Assembly (NCBI RefSeq): GCF_900188165.1
Contig: NZ_FZOS01000012.1
Span: 1-64,000, forward strand
Direction: 5' to 3'
Length of the DNA stretch: 64,000 bases
Origin: Edaphosphingomonas laterariae
GTDB taxonomy: Bacteria > Pseudomonadota > Alphaproteobacteria > Sphingomonadales > Sphingomonadaceae
The notes below the pieces were generated by a model. The model was given only the letters and a program-made list of their open reading frames with translations, did no database searches and had not been told where the DNA came from. Below, piece by piece: positions 9,001-16,817 of this stretch (within the stretch, counting starts at the first letter, position 1; each line of letters begins with the position of its first letter). Both the position numbers and the translations under genes were made by a program.

Positions 9001-11165
9001 ATGACATCGACCGGAATCCAGGGCGCGCCGAGACGCGCGGTGATCTCGCTGGGCTTCAGATCGACCGGCTGGACCGCTTCGAGCGCGGTGGCGACAGCAG
9101 AAAATCGCGGATCGGTCCCGGCTTTCTCGCGCGCGAGGGCGAGCTTGGTGCGAACCGGCCCGGAAAGGACCTCGTCGGCCGTGACCCAGTGATCGAAATG
9201 CGGTGTGCTGCGGACGGGGTCGAGATAGATGTCCCCCGCAAGATCGGTGAGCGCCTCGGTTTCGGTAACGCCGAGCATCTGAGCGATCAGGGGCAAATCG
9301 ACGCGGCCGCGGTCATGGAGCGATAGCGCCAGGGCATCCTGCGCCGAATGGATTTCATGGGTTACCGGCGGCTTGACGACGCATTCGGTGAAGATCGGAC
9401 CGGGCGTGCCCGTGTCGCTCGCCTCGTCATAGGTCTCGATCGAAGCGACCAGCCAGACGTCGGGGTCATCGAGGAAGGGCTGAAGGTTAGGGCGGCGCTG
9501 ATACTCCTTCTCGGCCCCTGTCTCCGGATCGGTGCGGATGCTGGTGATGGGGCGGTTGATCGGACCGTATTTTTTCGCGAACTGCCGGTAGTGGGTGAAC
9601 AGCGCCTGCTGAAGGGCATCATAGGGCCGGTCGCCCAACTGCGCGCGCAGGATCGCGCGGACCGTATCGCGGATCGGGATGAGGGCCTTGATGATAGCCG
9701 CGTGCTTGGGAAACAGACCAGCGCCGCCGCGGCCGGATTTGACGCCGACCACGGTCGGGGTGCCATTTATGATCTGGTGGAGGACACCGCCGGAAACCAG
9801 ATAGCTGCCTTCCTTGAACTCGGCTTCGTCCGCGGCGGTGCCGACTTGCACATCCAGGGTGGCGCTTGGCATGTCGCGCAGGGATGTGGTGCGCTCGAGC
9901 GGCTTGCAGGCGCCCGCGTGCTTCGATGCGATCGCGGACAAGGTGGCCGCGAGGACGACCGGGAGGTCTGCGTCGGGGTCGGCCGCGCAATTATAGTCCA
10001 TGCCGAACTGGCCGCTGCGCCATTCGTGACGCCCCAGCACATGATCGGGATGGTCGAGGAAATAGCGGTTGATCCGCAGCGGCCCGAAACCTTCGTCGCT
10101 GTCGGGGATCTCGGCCAGCTCGATCCAGTTCTGCGTGCGTGGAAGGGCATCGGGGGTGTGTTTCTGGAAAAGCAGGATATCGACGACGACGTCCGTGCCC
10201 GCCTCTTGCCGCATGGCCTTGCCCGGAAGGCGCACCGCGCCGAGGAAATCGGCAATGCCGTCGATATGGTGGCGGGCTTTGGGATCGCTCTTGTCGAGCG
10301 AATAGCGCGATGTCACAAACAGGGCGATGCCGCCGGGCCGTAGATGCTCGAGCGATTTGGCGATGAAATAGTCGTGAAGCGACAGGCCGAGCTTACCGAG
10401 TTCGGTCCGGTTCTGGATGGTGAGGTTCGAGAAGGGCGGATTGCCGATCGCGAGGTCGAAGTCGGCGGGCAGGGGCGCCTTGTCGAAATCGACGCAGCGG
10501 ATGACCTGATTGGGATAGAGCGCTTTTGCGACGCGAGCGGTGACGGGATCGTTCTCGATGCCCACGAACAGCGTGTCCTGCGACAATGCATCCGGCCGGA
10601 GCCCCATGAAGAGGCCGCTGCCGCACCCCGGTTCCAGAACCTGCCCACCGGTAAAGCCGAGGGTCCGGGCAGCGTCCCACATGGCGCGGATGATGTATTC
10701 GGGGGTGTAATGCGCATATTGCGTCGCGCGTTTGAGAGACTGGAGTTCGACATCGGTCGTCTCGGCGACCAGGGCCTGCCCTAGTTCCTCCCAGCCCTCG
10801 CGATATTCTTTCCCGCGGCGGGCGAACATGTTGTTGGCAAGTTCCGACGCGCCGAAGCCGATGAACCTGGAAATCGCCTGCTGCTCGGCCGGTGATGCGG
10901 ACCGTCCTTCGCGGTCGAGCAGGTTCAGCAGCCGGATCGCCTCGACATTGTCGCGTGCGCGTTCCTTCCATGAGGACGCCAGGGTCCGCCCCGCCGATAG
11001 GGAGAAATCAATAGCTGCCTCGACTGGCGGCCGGGCGGTGTCGACGATGGTTGCCGAAAAGAGCGTCGGCTCCGGATCGACGGGGGCGGCTGGCTTGGCG
11101 GGCGCGACCGGCTGGTCGAAGTCGAGGCACAGCTGGAGAGCCAGCGCGGATGCACTGTTTCGCAT
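6009..11165 (-). CDS. N6-adenine methylase-SF2 helicase fusion (DarB-like)
   Basis: 1718 residues, the largest protein in the window. The N-terminal part is an N6-adenine methyltransferase: VLEPGCGSGLFMG at about 175-187 (SAM motif I) and IGNPPFSN near 242 (catalytic NPPF). The middle and C-terminal part is an SF2/SNF2-type helicase: VGAGKTFSL near 886, VVDEAQQFRK near 1045, SSGTPITNTLGEMY, and motif VI QREGRIERQGNQ near 1400. A coiled-coil-rich tail follows. The architecture matches the DarB-type antirestriction proteins of phage P1 and many plasmid megaproteins. The likely job is protecting incoming DNA from restriction or remodelling it, but this is family inference. All methylase and helicase motifs that I looked for are present. 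Confidence 0.9.
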   Translation of the reverse strand: MRNSASALALQLCLDFDQPVAPAKPAAPVDPEPTLFSATIVDTARPPVEAAIDFSLSAGRTLASSWKERARDNVEAIRLLNLLDREGRSASPAEQQAISRFIGFGASELANNMFARRGKEYREGWEELGQALVAETTDVELQSLKRATQYAHYTPEYIIRAMWDAARTLGFTGGQVLEPGCGSGLFMGLRPDALSQDTLFVGIENDPVTARVAKALYPNQVIRCVDFDKAPLPADFDLAIGNPPFSNLTIQNRTELGKLGLSLHDYFIAKSLEHLRPGGIALFVTSRYSLDKSDPKARHHIDGIADFLGAVRLPGKAMRQEAGTDVVVDILLFQKHTPDALPRTQNWIELAEIPDSDEGFGPLRINRYFLDHPDHVLGRHEWRSGQFGMDYNCAADPDADLPVVLAATLSAIASKHAGACKPLERTTSLRDMPSATLDVQVGTAADEAEFKEGSYLVSGGVLHQIINGTPTVVGVKSGRGGAGLFPKHAAIIKALIPIRDTVRAILRAQLGDRPYDALQQALFTHYRQFAKKYGPINRPITSIRTDPETGAEKEYQRRPNLQPFLDDPDVWLVASIETYDEASDTGTPGPIFTECVVKPPVTHEIHSAQDALALSLHDRGRVDLPLIAQMLGVTETEALTDLAGDIYLDPVRSTPHFDHWVTADEVLSGPVRTKLALAREKAGTDPRFSAVATALEAVQPVDLKPSEITARLGAPWIPVDVIEAFILEIMEVETRILHTVELASWTVDKAPFAGHVSSSSTWGTARRSAADLLEDALNSHIPKIYDVHRDADGSERRELNVVDTEAAKEKLAKIKSTFETWVWQESERADRLVRIYNDAYNNLVPRSFSGQHLKLPGASTTIRMRDHQKRVVWRIIASGSTYVAHSVGAGKTFSLCAAVMEQRRLGLANKPMITVPNHCLAQIAREFLMLYPTARILVADDTNFVKEKRQRFLARATTGNWDAIIITHDAFKFVPTPSSFEKQLIEHQLDSYEVLITGIDSQDRVSRKRVERLKEGLKQRLENLQSRKDDLVHIGEIGIDQIVVDEAQQFRKLTFATNLGDLKGVDPVGSQRAWDLFVKSRYLAGTNPGRELILSSGTPITNTLGEMYTLQRFMQPDELHAKGLHEFDAWASAFGDTRTELELQPSGSYKPVTRFCEFVNVADLMAMYRSVADVVLKDDLRQYVKLPTIRGGKRQIVVAKSGAPFKAYQRVLAKRIQAIETRGGRPQKGDDILLSVITDGRHSAIDLRFVDADVGNEEGNKLNLLIENAYRIWEETADYRYIDPETGKPYPLSGAVQMIFSDLGTEAALETRGFSAYVWIRDRLVAMGVPAEQIAFMQHYKKNSAKQRLFNDLNQGRKRFVLGSTATMGTGVNAQQRLKALHHLDVPWLPSDIEQREGRIERQGNQNDEIELYGYATSGSMDATNWQMLERKARFINMAMSGDRSIRRIEDVSSNVNQFALAKALASGDDRLMKKAGLDAEVARLLRLRDAHVDDQYNIRRTITRTTREIEDCHKQIARLEADLAHRVPTKVDEILFDCDGTMMTDRKAAGERLLGYAHRMRKGRAEARWTLGTFNGIGLELSGYEALDPDGRRYLCTVIAMQHHGEHADFEVTEKTRPSTVIGRIESSIRDLDTDLAVVRASLEANERRLPAFEARLGQAFPDAALLDEKLNELAELEAELASTKGEFNADNDGDAPLPPLLDGAGTPVPQEAAVAA

Positions 11166-11343
11166 GGAATGCTTCCTTTTCGGTGGTCTTGCGGGCGCGG
11201 CGTGGCGGCCCGGTCGGATGTCAGGGGGGCTGCGGCCTCACGCCGAGCGGCGGCTCAAGCGGGCTTGTTACGTGCGCGGTTGGCAATGATTTGGCTGACT
11301 GCCCCTGGCGCTGCGTGATCGATGGGAGGCCGGGCGGTTTCGA

Positions 11344-11670
11344 TCAGAGGTCCAGGATCGCCCCTTTGAGGACGGTATAGAGGCCGACCTCAAACCGAAG
11401 CTTTTGAAGCATCCGGAATTTGGTGTCGCGGCGGGCATCGACGTGGAAAGCGCTACGTCCGGTGTCCGCTTCCTTGATCCCCGTCGAGAGACTGGGGTAG
11501 GTTTGTCCGGCGCGGGGCCCCGTCATGATGCGGGCGATTGAGCGGCAGTCGAGGGTGCGATCGAGCGCGTATCCCAGATCGCGCAACTGCTGCTTGATTT
11601 GGCTGAGAGTGACCGGATGCCGGCCTTCGGCGGCTCGGGCGTCAAGCTCGTTGGCAAGGGCAGAGTTCAT
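11344..11670 (-). CDS. Hypothetical plasmid protein
   Basis: 108 residues from MNSALANELDA, where the upstream bases give a weak purine-rich site. The longer frame reaching further upstream overlaps the next gene and looks non-coding. The content is soluble and mixed alpha/beta, with an internal GPRAGQTYPSLSTGIKEAD segment. I do not recognise the family. It lies between the methylase-helicase and a larger unknown protein on the same strand, with about 180 bp to the former. Confidence 0.6.
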   Translation of the reverse strand: MNSALANELDARAAEGRHPVTLSQIKQQLRDLGYALDRTLDCRSIARIMTGPRAGQTYPSLSTGIKEADTGRSAFHVDARRDTKFRMLQKLRFEVGLYTVLKGAILDL

Positions 11671-11785
11671 TGGCGGAAGTCCTTCGTCGAAAATACCGCC
11701 AATCCTCCTCCCCCTTCCCATCCATGACGCGTCTGCTCGAAAGGCGGCATCTGCGTTTATGTCCCGCCGGGCCGGAAATGCGGGA

Positions 11786-13024
11786 TCAGCCCAGGCGAAG
11801 CGAAGCCGCATATTGCCGCAGCAGGTCGGCCATCGCGGTTCGGGCATGCGCCTTGTTGCCGATCACGATCTCGGGATGGAGTTTCTCGCCGAACGGCGTG
11901 CGATAGCCATGGGCGAGATCGCCGCTCGCATCCTCGATCACGATGCGGTGGCCGCGAGGTCGCGCCGGACCGGCATAGCGCGCGGTGAAATCCCCGAGGC
12001 GTCCCGACAGCCCGGCCGCCATTTTGGACCACCGGATATGGCCGGCGGCGAACTGGTCGCCGGGCGCGCGGCCCCGGGCGAGCCAGAGGCGAAACTGCGC
12101 GCGCTGCTGGAGCACCGAATTGCGGGTCCGCTCCATCGTTCGCGCGAGCGGCAGGATATCGGCATCGGCATCGAGCCGGTCGAGTTCCGCATCGTCGGCG
12201 ACGATCAGGATGTCCGTATAGTCGCCCTGGCGCAGGATCTGGCGGAGCGCGGCGCCATCGCCGGGTGGCGGGGCCGACAAGCCGGATAGCGGATGCAGCC
12301 CGGTTTCGGCGCTGATGACATATTGGGCCGCAGCCTCATGTCCGGGCCGTTCGCTCAGCATCGCGAGGATGCCGATCGCGCCTGTCTCGCGCTCCGAAGC
12401 GCCGAGCAGCAGCAGGCGGCGATGCCATGACACGGGCGCCGGGGTATCGGTCGGGCCTGGCCATTGGCTGGGAAGCGGCCGGGCGGCGCGCGGGTTTTCA
12501 GGGTGCGCGATCTCGGATGGGGTGACCGCCAAGGACCGCCGCGCGGCATCGAAGATGTCGTCGGGCTGACCGCCGCCATCCAGAAAGCCCTGGTGGTAGG
12601 CGGGTCGGCGGACGTCCTGTTCCCCCGCGCGGCATGGTGACGGTGGACGCGATTCCCATCCAGCCTCCGCAGCATAGCGACCGTCAGCATAGGCGTAAGA
12701 GGCGTCCCAATCATAACCACGAACGTCGCGGGCATGGAGGATGAAGGCATTGCGGCTGTCGGTGCTGCCCTCGGCAATCTGGCGTTCGATGCAGGCGAAG
12801 TTCGCGAATTGGCGCTGGCGTTCGGTCTCCAGTCCGATCGCTTCGTTGAGCGGGCGAAGCGCCTGAACACGCTCGCGGGCACGCGCCATGCGCTCGTCCA
12901 GGGGCGCGTCGTTCGGCAGGTCGGGAAAGCGGCGCCAAGCGTCGGCGAGCGCATGCGCGTGGTGGGCCGGACGGCCTTGCGCCATCCAGCATCCCGCATC
13001 GGCGGGATCGAAGTCGTTGGTCAT
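11786..13024 (-). CDS. Hypothetical plasmid protein
   Basis: 412 residues, soluble, rich in Arg, Ala and Asp. The N-terminal part has several helical stretches (PLDERMARARERVQALRPLN, FANFACIERQIAEGS). The middle has TSEIAHPENPRAARPLPSQ-like low-complexity linkers. The C-terminal half has YTDILIVADDAELDRL and RFRLWLARGR-like elements. No catalytic motif is recognisable. Its codon use matches its neighbours and it stands in the minus-strand run that continues into the PRTRC block, so it is probably a real conserved plasmid protein of unknown role. Confidence 0.65.
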   Translation of the reverse strand: MTNDFDPADAGCWMAQGRPAHHAHALADAWRRFPDLPNDAPLDERMARARERVQALRPLNEAIGLETERQRQFANFACIERQIAEGSTDSRNAFILHARDVRGYDWDASYAYADGRYAAEAGWESRPPSPCRAGEQDVRRPAYHQGFLDGGGQPDDIFDAARRSLAVTPSEIAHPENPRAARPLPSQWPGPTDTPAPVSWHRRLLLLGASERETGAIGILAMLSERPGHEAAAQYVISAETGLHPLSGLSAPPPGDGAALRQILRQGDYTDILIVADDAELDRLDADADILPLARTMERTRNSVLQQRAQFRLWLARGRAPGDQFAAGHIRWSKMAAGLSGRLGDFTARYAGPARPRGHRIVIEDASGDLAHGYRTPFGEKLHPEIVIGNKAHARTAMADLLRQYAASLRLG

Positions 13025-13044
13025 CGGCGTTCCGATCCGGGCTG

Positions 13045-13524
13045 TCAGCGGCTGGCGAGCAGCACGTCCAGGGCGCGCGCGAACACATCGTCGCCGGCGT
13101 CGTTGACAATGACGGCATCGGGATTGGTGGCGCGCACGGCGCGGGTGACGATCGCCAGTGGCCGCTTGCGGAGCGGATATTGCAGGATCTGATCGCGTTC
13201 GATCGCGATCAGATTGGTGCGGAGAAGGCGTTTGAGGCGTTTGCCTTCGACGGCGCGCATCAGAAGGTCGCTCACCTCGATCTCAAGATCATGATCGCAA
13301 GCGAGGTCGTCGCCAAGGCTGCGCGGGAGTCTATTGGCCGTCAGCCAGGCATTGACTTCAGCTTCGGTCCATCGGCCGACCTGACGATAGAAGTCCGCCC
13401 CGCCCGTTCCCTGGTTGCGTGCGTGGAAGGCAAGCTCGCCGTCGATCCAGACCTCGGCTGCAAAAGCGGCGGTTTCCTGCGAGAGCGCGGCATTGTAGGA
13501 GATGCGCCGTAGTTCGATTTTCAT
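13045..13524 (-). CDS. Hypothetical protein near the PRTRC cassette
   Basis: 159 residues from MKIELRRISYNAAL. The ATG is chosen because the upstream extension is Arg/Ser-rich, out-of-frame-looking sequence. It contains AEVWIDGELAFHARNQGTGG, a beta-hairpin like those of small nucleic-acid-associated plasmid proteins, and a Lys/Arg-rich KRLKRLLRTNLIAIERDQIL stretch near residue 100. The function is unknown. It lies 20 bp upstream of the 11786-13024 gene on the same strand, consistent with one operon. Confidence 0.62.
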   Translation of the reverse strand: MKIELRRISYNAALSQETAAFAAEVWIDGELAFHARNQGTGGADFYRQVGRWTEAEVNAWLTANRLPRSLGDDLACDHDLEIEVSDLLMRAVEGKRLKRLLRTNLIAIERDQILQYPLRKRPLAIVTRAVRATNPDAVIVNDAGDDVFARALDVLLASR

Positions 13525-13588
13525 GGGGGATGCTCCAGACCGCTCCACCAAACGGAGCGCCTTTCCCTTCCTCCTCCCCTTCATTCGG

Positions 13589-13861
13589 TCATGTTGGGCA
13601 GTCCTCGCGACTGCGGTATTCCGCATCGTAGAAGCAGCTGTTCTCGAACTCCGGATCGTCCGCTTCGTCCACCAGAAAGCTGGTGATCTCTTCGGCTGGC
13701 TGCGCGTCGAGCACCGCCGCAGCGTTGGGAAGGAGACGAACAGGGAAAATCCCTGTCCCGACGATCGCTGCCGCTTGCCGCATGGCGTCCGCATGATCTT
13801 CCGCGGTCACCGCGACCTTGACCCGGATCGTCGTGTAGACATGGACATGGTGCGGTTTCAT
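13589..13861 (-). CDS. Small hypothetical protein, beta-beta-alpha start
   Basis: 90 residues. It begins with two predicted strands (HHVHVYTTIRVKVAVTAED) and an Ala-rich helix (HADAMRQAAAIVG), then an acidic C-terminal half ending SREDCPT. The opening layout resembles that of the 73-residue protein at 14197-14418, so the two may be distant paralogues. The start overlaps the stop of the upstream gene by four bases, so translation is coupled. The function is unknown. Confidence 0.6.
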   Translation of the reverse strand: MKPHHVHVYTTIRVKVAVTAEDHADAMRQAAAIVGTGIFPVRLLPNAAAVLDAQPAEEITSFLVDEADDPEFENSCFYDAEYRSREDCPT

Positions 13862-14133
13862 GCCGGTAGCTCCGACCAGCCACCGGCGGCGCTGATCCAG
13901 ACCATCCCAACCGCGCCGGGACGCGTCTCGAACCTGTCACTATCCCCGGCGAGGGCATAGCGGACGATGATGCTGCCGCGGTCGTTGGCGCGCAGCGGCG
14001 CTCTTCCGCCGAGCACGATCAGGTCGCCGCCCCCGCCCGGCATGTGAACCACATCGCCGGGTTTGACCTTGGCGGCGAGAACGCGGCCAATCGTATAGTG
14101 GAGTGTCCAGTTATCGTCAGTAATAGGCGTCAT
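13858..14133 (-). CDS. Small hypothetical protein
   Basis: 91 residues from MTPITDDNW. GGAAGG nine bases upstream supports this ATG over the GTG six bases earlier. It is beta-rich, with GDVVHMPGGGGDLIVLGG and RGSIIVRYALAGD, which look like a compact barrel or hotdog-type sheet. No family is recognised. It is co-directional with the genes on either side and overlaps the next one by four bases. Confidence 0.58.
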   Translation of the reverse strand: MTPITDDNWTLHYTIGRVLAAKVKPGDVVHMPGGGGDLIVLGGRAPLRANDRGSIIVRYALAGDSDRFETRPGAVGMVWISAAGGWSELPA

Positions 14134-14196
14134 GCACACTATCCTTCCAAAAGAGAGAAACAGGGACGGGTGGGACTACTTGGGCGGAGCTAGCCG

Positions 14197-14418
14197 CTAT
14201 CCTTCAACCGTGATTTCGTCCGTGTCGAAATCAGTCAGTTCTTCCGGGTCGATCAGTATCTCGGTGAAATCTTTCGCGCCGGGAACCTCCCAAGCAGCGG
14301 GGCTTTCCCGGGCCGTCTCGATTGCCTGTTGCGCCGCAATTTCCGCATTTGGTGCGTTGATCACGATACGTTGATTGACCCACAGCCGCGCGATCACCTG
14401 GACTTCAAATTGAGGCAT
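14197..14418 (-). CDS. 73-residue beta-beta-alpha protein ending in Gly, beside ThiF
   Basis: 73 residues with an AGGAG-type site upstream of the ATG. It has a strand-turn-strand (FEVQVIARLWVNQRIVINA), a helix (AEIAAQQAIETAR) and an acidic second half that ends ITVEG. The pattern could be the start of a beta-grasp or a dodecin-like fold; I cannot decide by eye. It lies about 170 bp downstream of the ThiF/E1-like gene on the same strand, which makes the C-terminal Gly worth noting. I do not recognise the family. Confidence 0.6.
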   Translation of the reverse strand: MPQFEVQVIARLWVNQRIVINAPNAEIAAQQAIETARESPAAWEVPGAKDFTEILIDPEELTDFDTDEITVEG

Positions 14419-14586
14419 ATTTGTTCTCCTTTAGTCTCGCTCAGCGGTGTCAACGCGACCCGTGAGTGCGCCATCTCGGGGGTAAAAAGCGGCGGCACCG
14501 ATGCGCTGTTGCCCAAAGGCGGCCGGTTTCCGGATGGTGAGCCGTCGGCAGGCCGTCGAAGACATGCCGTCCGAGCGAATACGGCT

Positions 14587-15345
14587 TCAGTCGTTGCGCG
14601 GCAGCGGAATCGGGACCGCCTGCCCGCTGGCAAGATTGATGAAACCGCCCGCATGGCCGATCGAGCCCCGGCCGAGCAGGTCGAACAGCAGCGCGAGGGC
14701 GTGGCTCGCCATGACGCGGTTGACGAACAGCGACTGGCGTTCAAGCGCCTCGGCAACAGAACAGGACGGGGCGTTGTCGTCAGGCACGCTGTCGTCGGCG
14801 AGTTCGGGGAAATATTCGAGTACGGTCGGAAGCCGTGCGCGAACCTTGGCGCCGGCCCGTGCGGGGCAGCCAACCAGAAACTGTCCGTCACTCGAGCGAT
14901 TGCCGAGGTCCATCCAATAGGCGGGACCGTTCCGTTCATCAGCAAGCGCCGCTCCGATCGCACGGCGGGCCGAGGCCGTGTCGACACAGGTGATGAGGAT
15001 ATCGGCGCCGTCGACGCCGACCTTGCCGGGCGCGCGTCCGTGAACCGCCTTCCAGGCGAGGCCATGCGCAAGGTTGATGCGCTCGATGAGCGTCCGCGCC
15101 TTTGAATTGCCGAGATCGCAGCGAAAGAAGGGCTGCCGGCCGAGATTGGCCTCGGTGACGATATCGTCGTCGACCACGGTGACGTGCAGCGATCGCGAGG
15201 AGATCTCGCGCAGCGCCATGTCGAGCGAGGCGAGTCCCATAAGCATCTGCGCGCCGTTGCCGCCGCAGCCTATGAGCAGAACCTTGAGCGTGCGGTCGCC
15301 GAATGCGGCTGGAAGATAGTGGCGGGCGCTGGTGTCAGGCGGCAT
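14587..15345 (-). CDS. PRTRC system ThiF family protein (E1-like)
   Basis: 252 residues from MPPDTSARHY. TGCAGGAG before this ATG supports the start, which overlaps the protein A stop by 11 bases. It is an adenylating E1/ThiF fold: the Rossmann loop IGCGGNGAQ at about 25-33, the VVDDDIV strand, NLGRQPFF near 65 (the N..RQ adenylation pair), and LITCVDTASARR near 118 with the conserved Asp. PSCSVAEALERQ near 193 holds a candidate catalytic Cys. E1-like enzymes adenylate the C-terminal Gly of a ubiquitin-like protein. The likely partner is protein C upstream in the same operon (inference). Confidence 0.92.
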   Translation of the reverse strand: MPPDTSARHYLPAAFGDRTLKVLLIGCGGNGAQMLMGLASLDMALREISSRSLHVTVVDDDIVTEANLGRQPFFRCDLGNSKARTLIERINLAHGLAWKAVHGRAPGKVGVDGADILITCVDTASARRAIGAALADERNGPAYWMDLGNRSSDGQFLVGCPARAGAKVRARLPTVLEYFPELADDSVPDDNAPSCSVAEALERQSLFVNRVMASHALALLFDLLGRGSIGHAGGFINLASGQAVPIPLPRND

Positions 15346-15997
15346 GATGGTCTCCTGCAAATGGGCTGCGCGGCAGCGGCAGGAACATGCCGCCGGCGCA
15401 GAGGCGCGACGCTCTTGTGGGACCGTCGAGCTGGTCCAACCGGCCGAACACGAGCGATATCTTCGTCGCGTGCGCGTCGTCGGCATCGTCGGTGGCGCTG
15501 AAGAAGGCCGGCCCGGTGCCATGGCTATGGATGTCGCAGATCATGTGCCAATCGGGCGGCAGGACCGGCGTGCGATAGACAAGGCGCGAGGGCGTGGCCT
15601 CGTCGATGACGGGAAAGTCCAGGGCGAACTCGCGCGAGGCCTCGTTCCAGAGAATAAAAGCCGCGCTTTCATTCGGTAGGGCCGCGCGCAGCGACTCGAG
15701 GACTGATGTGAGGAATCCCGCGGGGATGAACCCGCAGCGCAGGTCTGCCTTTGGGCCGCCGACGCTACCATAAGGCAGGTGCGCCGCAATCGGCCGTGTG
15801 ACCGGAATGTCGAGCGCGAGCCATGGACGGCGCAGGATCAGGAGGACGCCATCCGTCCCGACAGCGAGGCCGCGCCCGACCCGAGCGGCGCGTAGTGCGT
15901 CGAGCGCCGGCGATCCGCCATGCAGCGGGACCGGATAGCAGGGCACATCGGCAAGGAGCGCGGCAGCCGTGGGATCGTCGGCGAGCAAGGCGGTCAT
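15335..15997 (-). CDS. PRTRC system protein A (JAB/JAMM peptidase-like)
   Basis: 220 residues from MTALLADDPT, with GGAGGCG just upstream; the ATG overlaps the protein B stop (ATGA). The C-terminal half carries the JAMM metal motif: DIHSHGTGPAFFSATDDAD at about 150-168, that is H-x-H followed by S-x2-D. JAB peptidases remove or process ubiquitin-like proteins. The catalytic Glu, expected N-terminal to the motif, is plausibly in the AFILWNEASREFAL strand near 125. Its position between the E2-like and E1-like genes fits a deconjugating or maturing role (inference). Confidence 0.9.
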   Translation of the reverse strand: MTALLADDPTAAALLADVPCYPVPLHGGSPALDALRAARVGRGLAVGTDGVLLILRRPWLALDIPVTRPIAAHLPYGSVGGPKADLRCGFIPAGFLTSVLESLRAALPNESAAFILWNEASREFALDFPVIDEATPSRLVYRTPVLPPDWHMICDIHSHGTGPAFFSATDDADDAHATKISLVFGRLDQLDGPTRASRLCAGGMFLPLPRSPFAGDHHAA

Positions 15998-16809
15998 TTC
16001 GCGCCTCCGATGATTCTGCCAACGGTTACTGGTTCGGTCGATGAGCGCCGTCCCTGCCGGGCGCCGGCGCCAAACGGCTTGAGGCGCTTGATCGGAAAGC
16101 GCTTCGCACGGCGGGCGGCAAGACCGTCCCAGAGCCGGACGAGGCCGCCCTTGCCGCTGATGGTGAACTCCTGTCCCGGATTTGGGTGCGTCGACCAACT
16201 GTCGAACACCGCCCGCTCGAACTCCGGGATGGACGAAATGGCGAGCGCGCGCGGTGTCGGGATATTGCCCCAGCAAAGCGATCCATTGACGAAGACGTTG
16301 AGGATCGGTGAGTGCAGCACGCGCGTGTCGGCGGTCGGACGCTCGTTCACGGGCAGCGCGTAGACACCGAGGCGCGACCCGGTGGCGATGAACAGATGTG
16401 CGGGATAGGGCACCGGCACGACCGTTCGTTCCGTCAGGACCTGAAGCCCCGCCAAACGCGTCGACAGGTTGAAATAGGCGGGGCGCACCTGTTCGGGAAC
16501 CCACCAGACAAGCATGTCGGGGTGAGCGACCAGTATGTTTTCGGGCAGGAGTTCGGGTCGGACTGTCCGCCCGAGGGCTTCGGTCCATTGCCGCAGATGC
16601 GCGCGAGAGAGCGGAACGCCCGCGGCTATCGTCGGCCGGCCCTCGTCGTCATGCTCGACCGCGTGCATGCTGGCGAACGCCCCCGCATCCCCGCGGTGGG
16701 CACCATAGGAGCTGAAATTGCGCGGCCCTTCGCTGCGGTAGAGCAGGATCGCGCCCCTCAGGACCAGGCCGCCGCCAGCGGCTTCGAACTGGGTAGAATG
16801 TTCGGACAT
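15994..16809 (-). CDS. PRTRC system protein B (E2-like)
   Basis: 271 residues from MSEHSTQFEA; the longer upstream frame runs into protein F and is not coding. The centre has VVPVPYPAHLFIA, LGVYALPVNERP and HSPILNVFVNGSLCWGN at about 165-181. This is the layout of the prokaryotic E2-like family that includes PRTRC-B, with Cys near 178 as the candidate catalytic residue. The tail is Arg/Lys rich. E2 enzymes accept the activated ubiquitin-like protein from E1. The assignment to this E2 branch is recalled from comparative-genomic work and no biochemistry is implied. Confidence 0.88.
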   Translation of the reverse strand: MSEHSTQFEAAGGGLVLRGAILLYRSEGPRNFSSYGAHRGDAGAFASMHAVEHDDEGRPTIAAGVPLSRAHLRQWTEALGRTVRPELLPENILVAHPDMLVWWVPEQVRPAYFNLSTRLAGLQVLTERTVVPVPYPAHLFIATGSRLGVYALPVNERPTADTRVLHSPILNVFVNGSLCWGNIPTPRALAISSIPEFERAVFDSWSTHPNPGQEFTISGKGGLVRLWDGLAARRAKRFPIKRLKPFGAGARQGRRSSTEPVTVGRIIGGAK

Positions 16810-16817
16810 TGGACACC

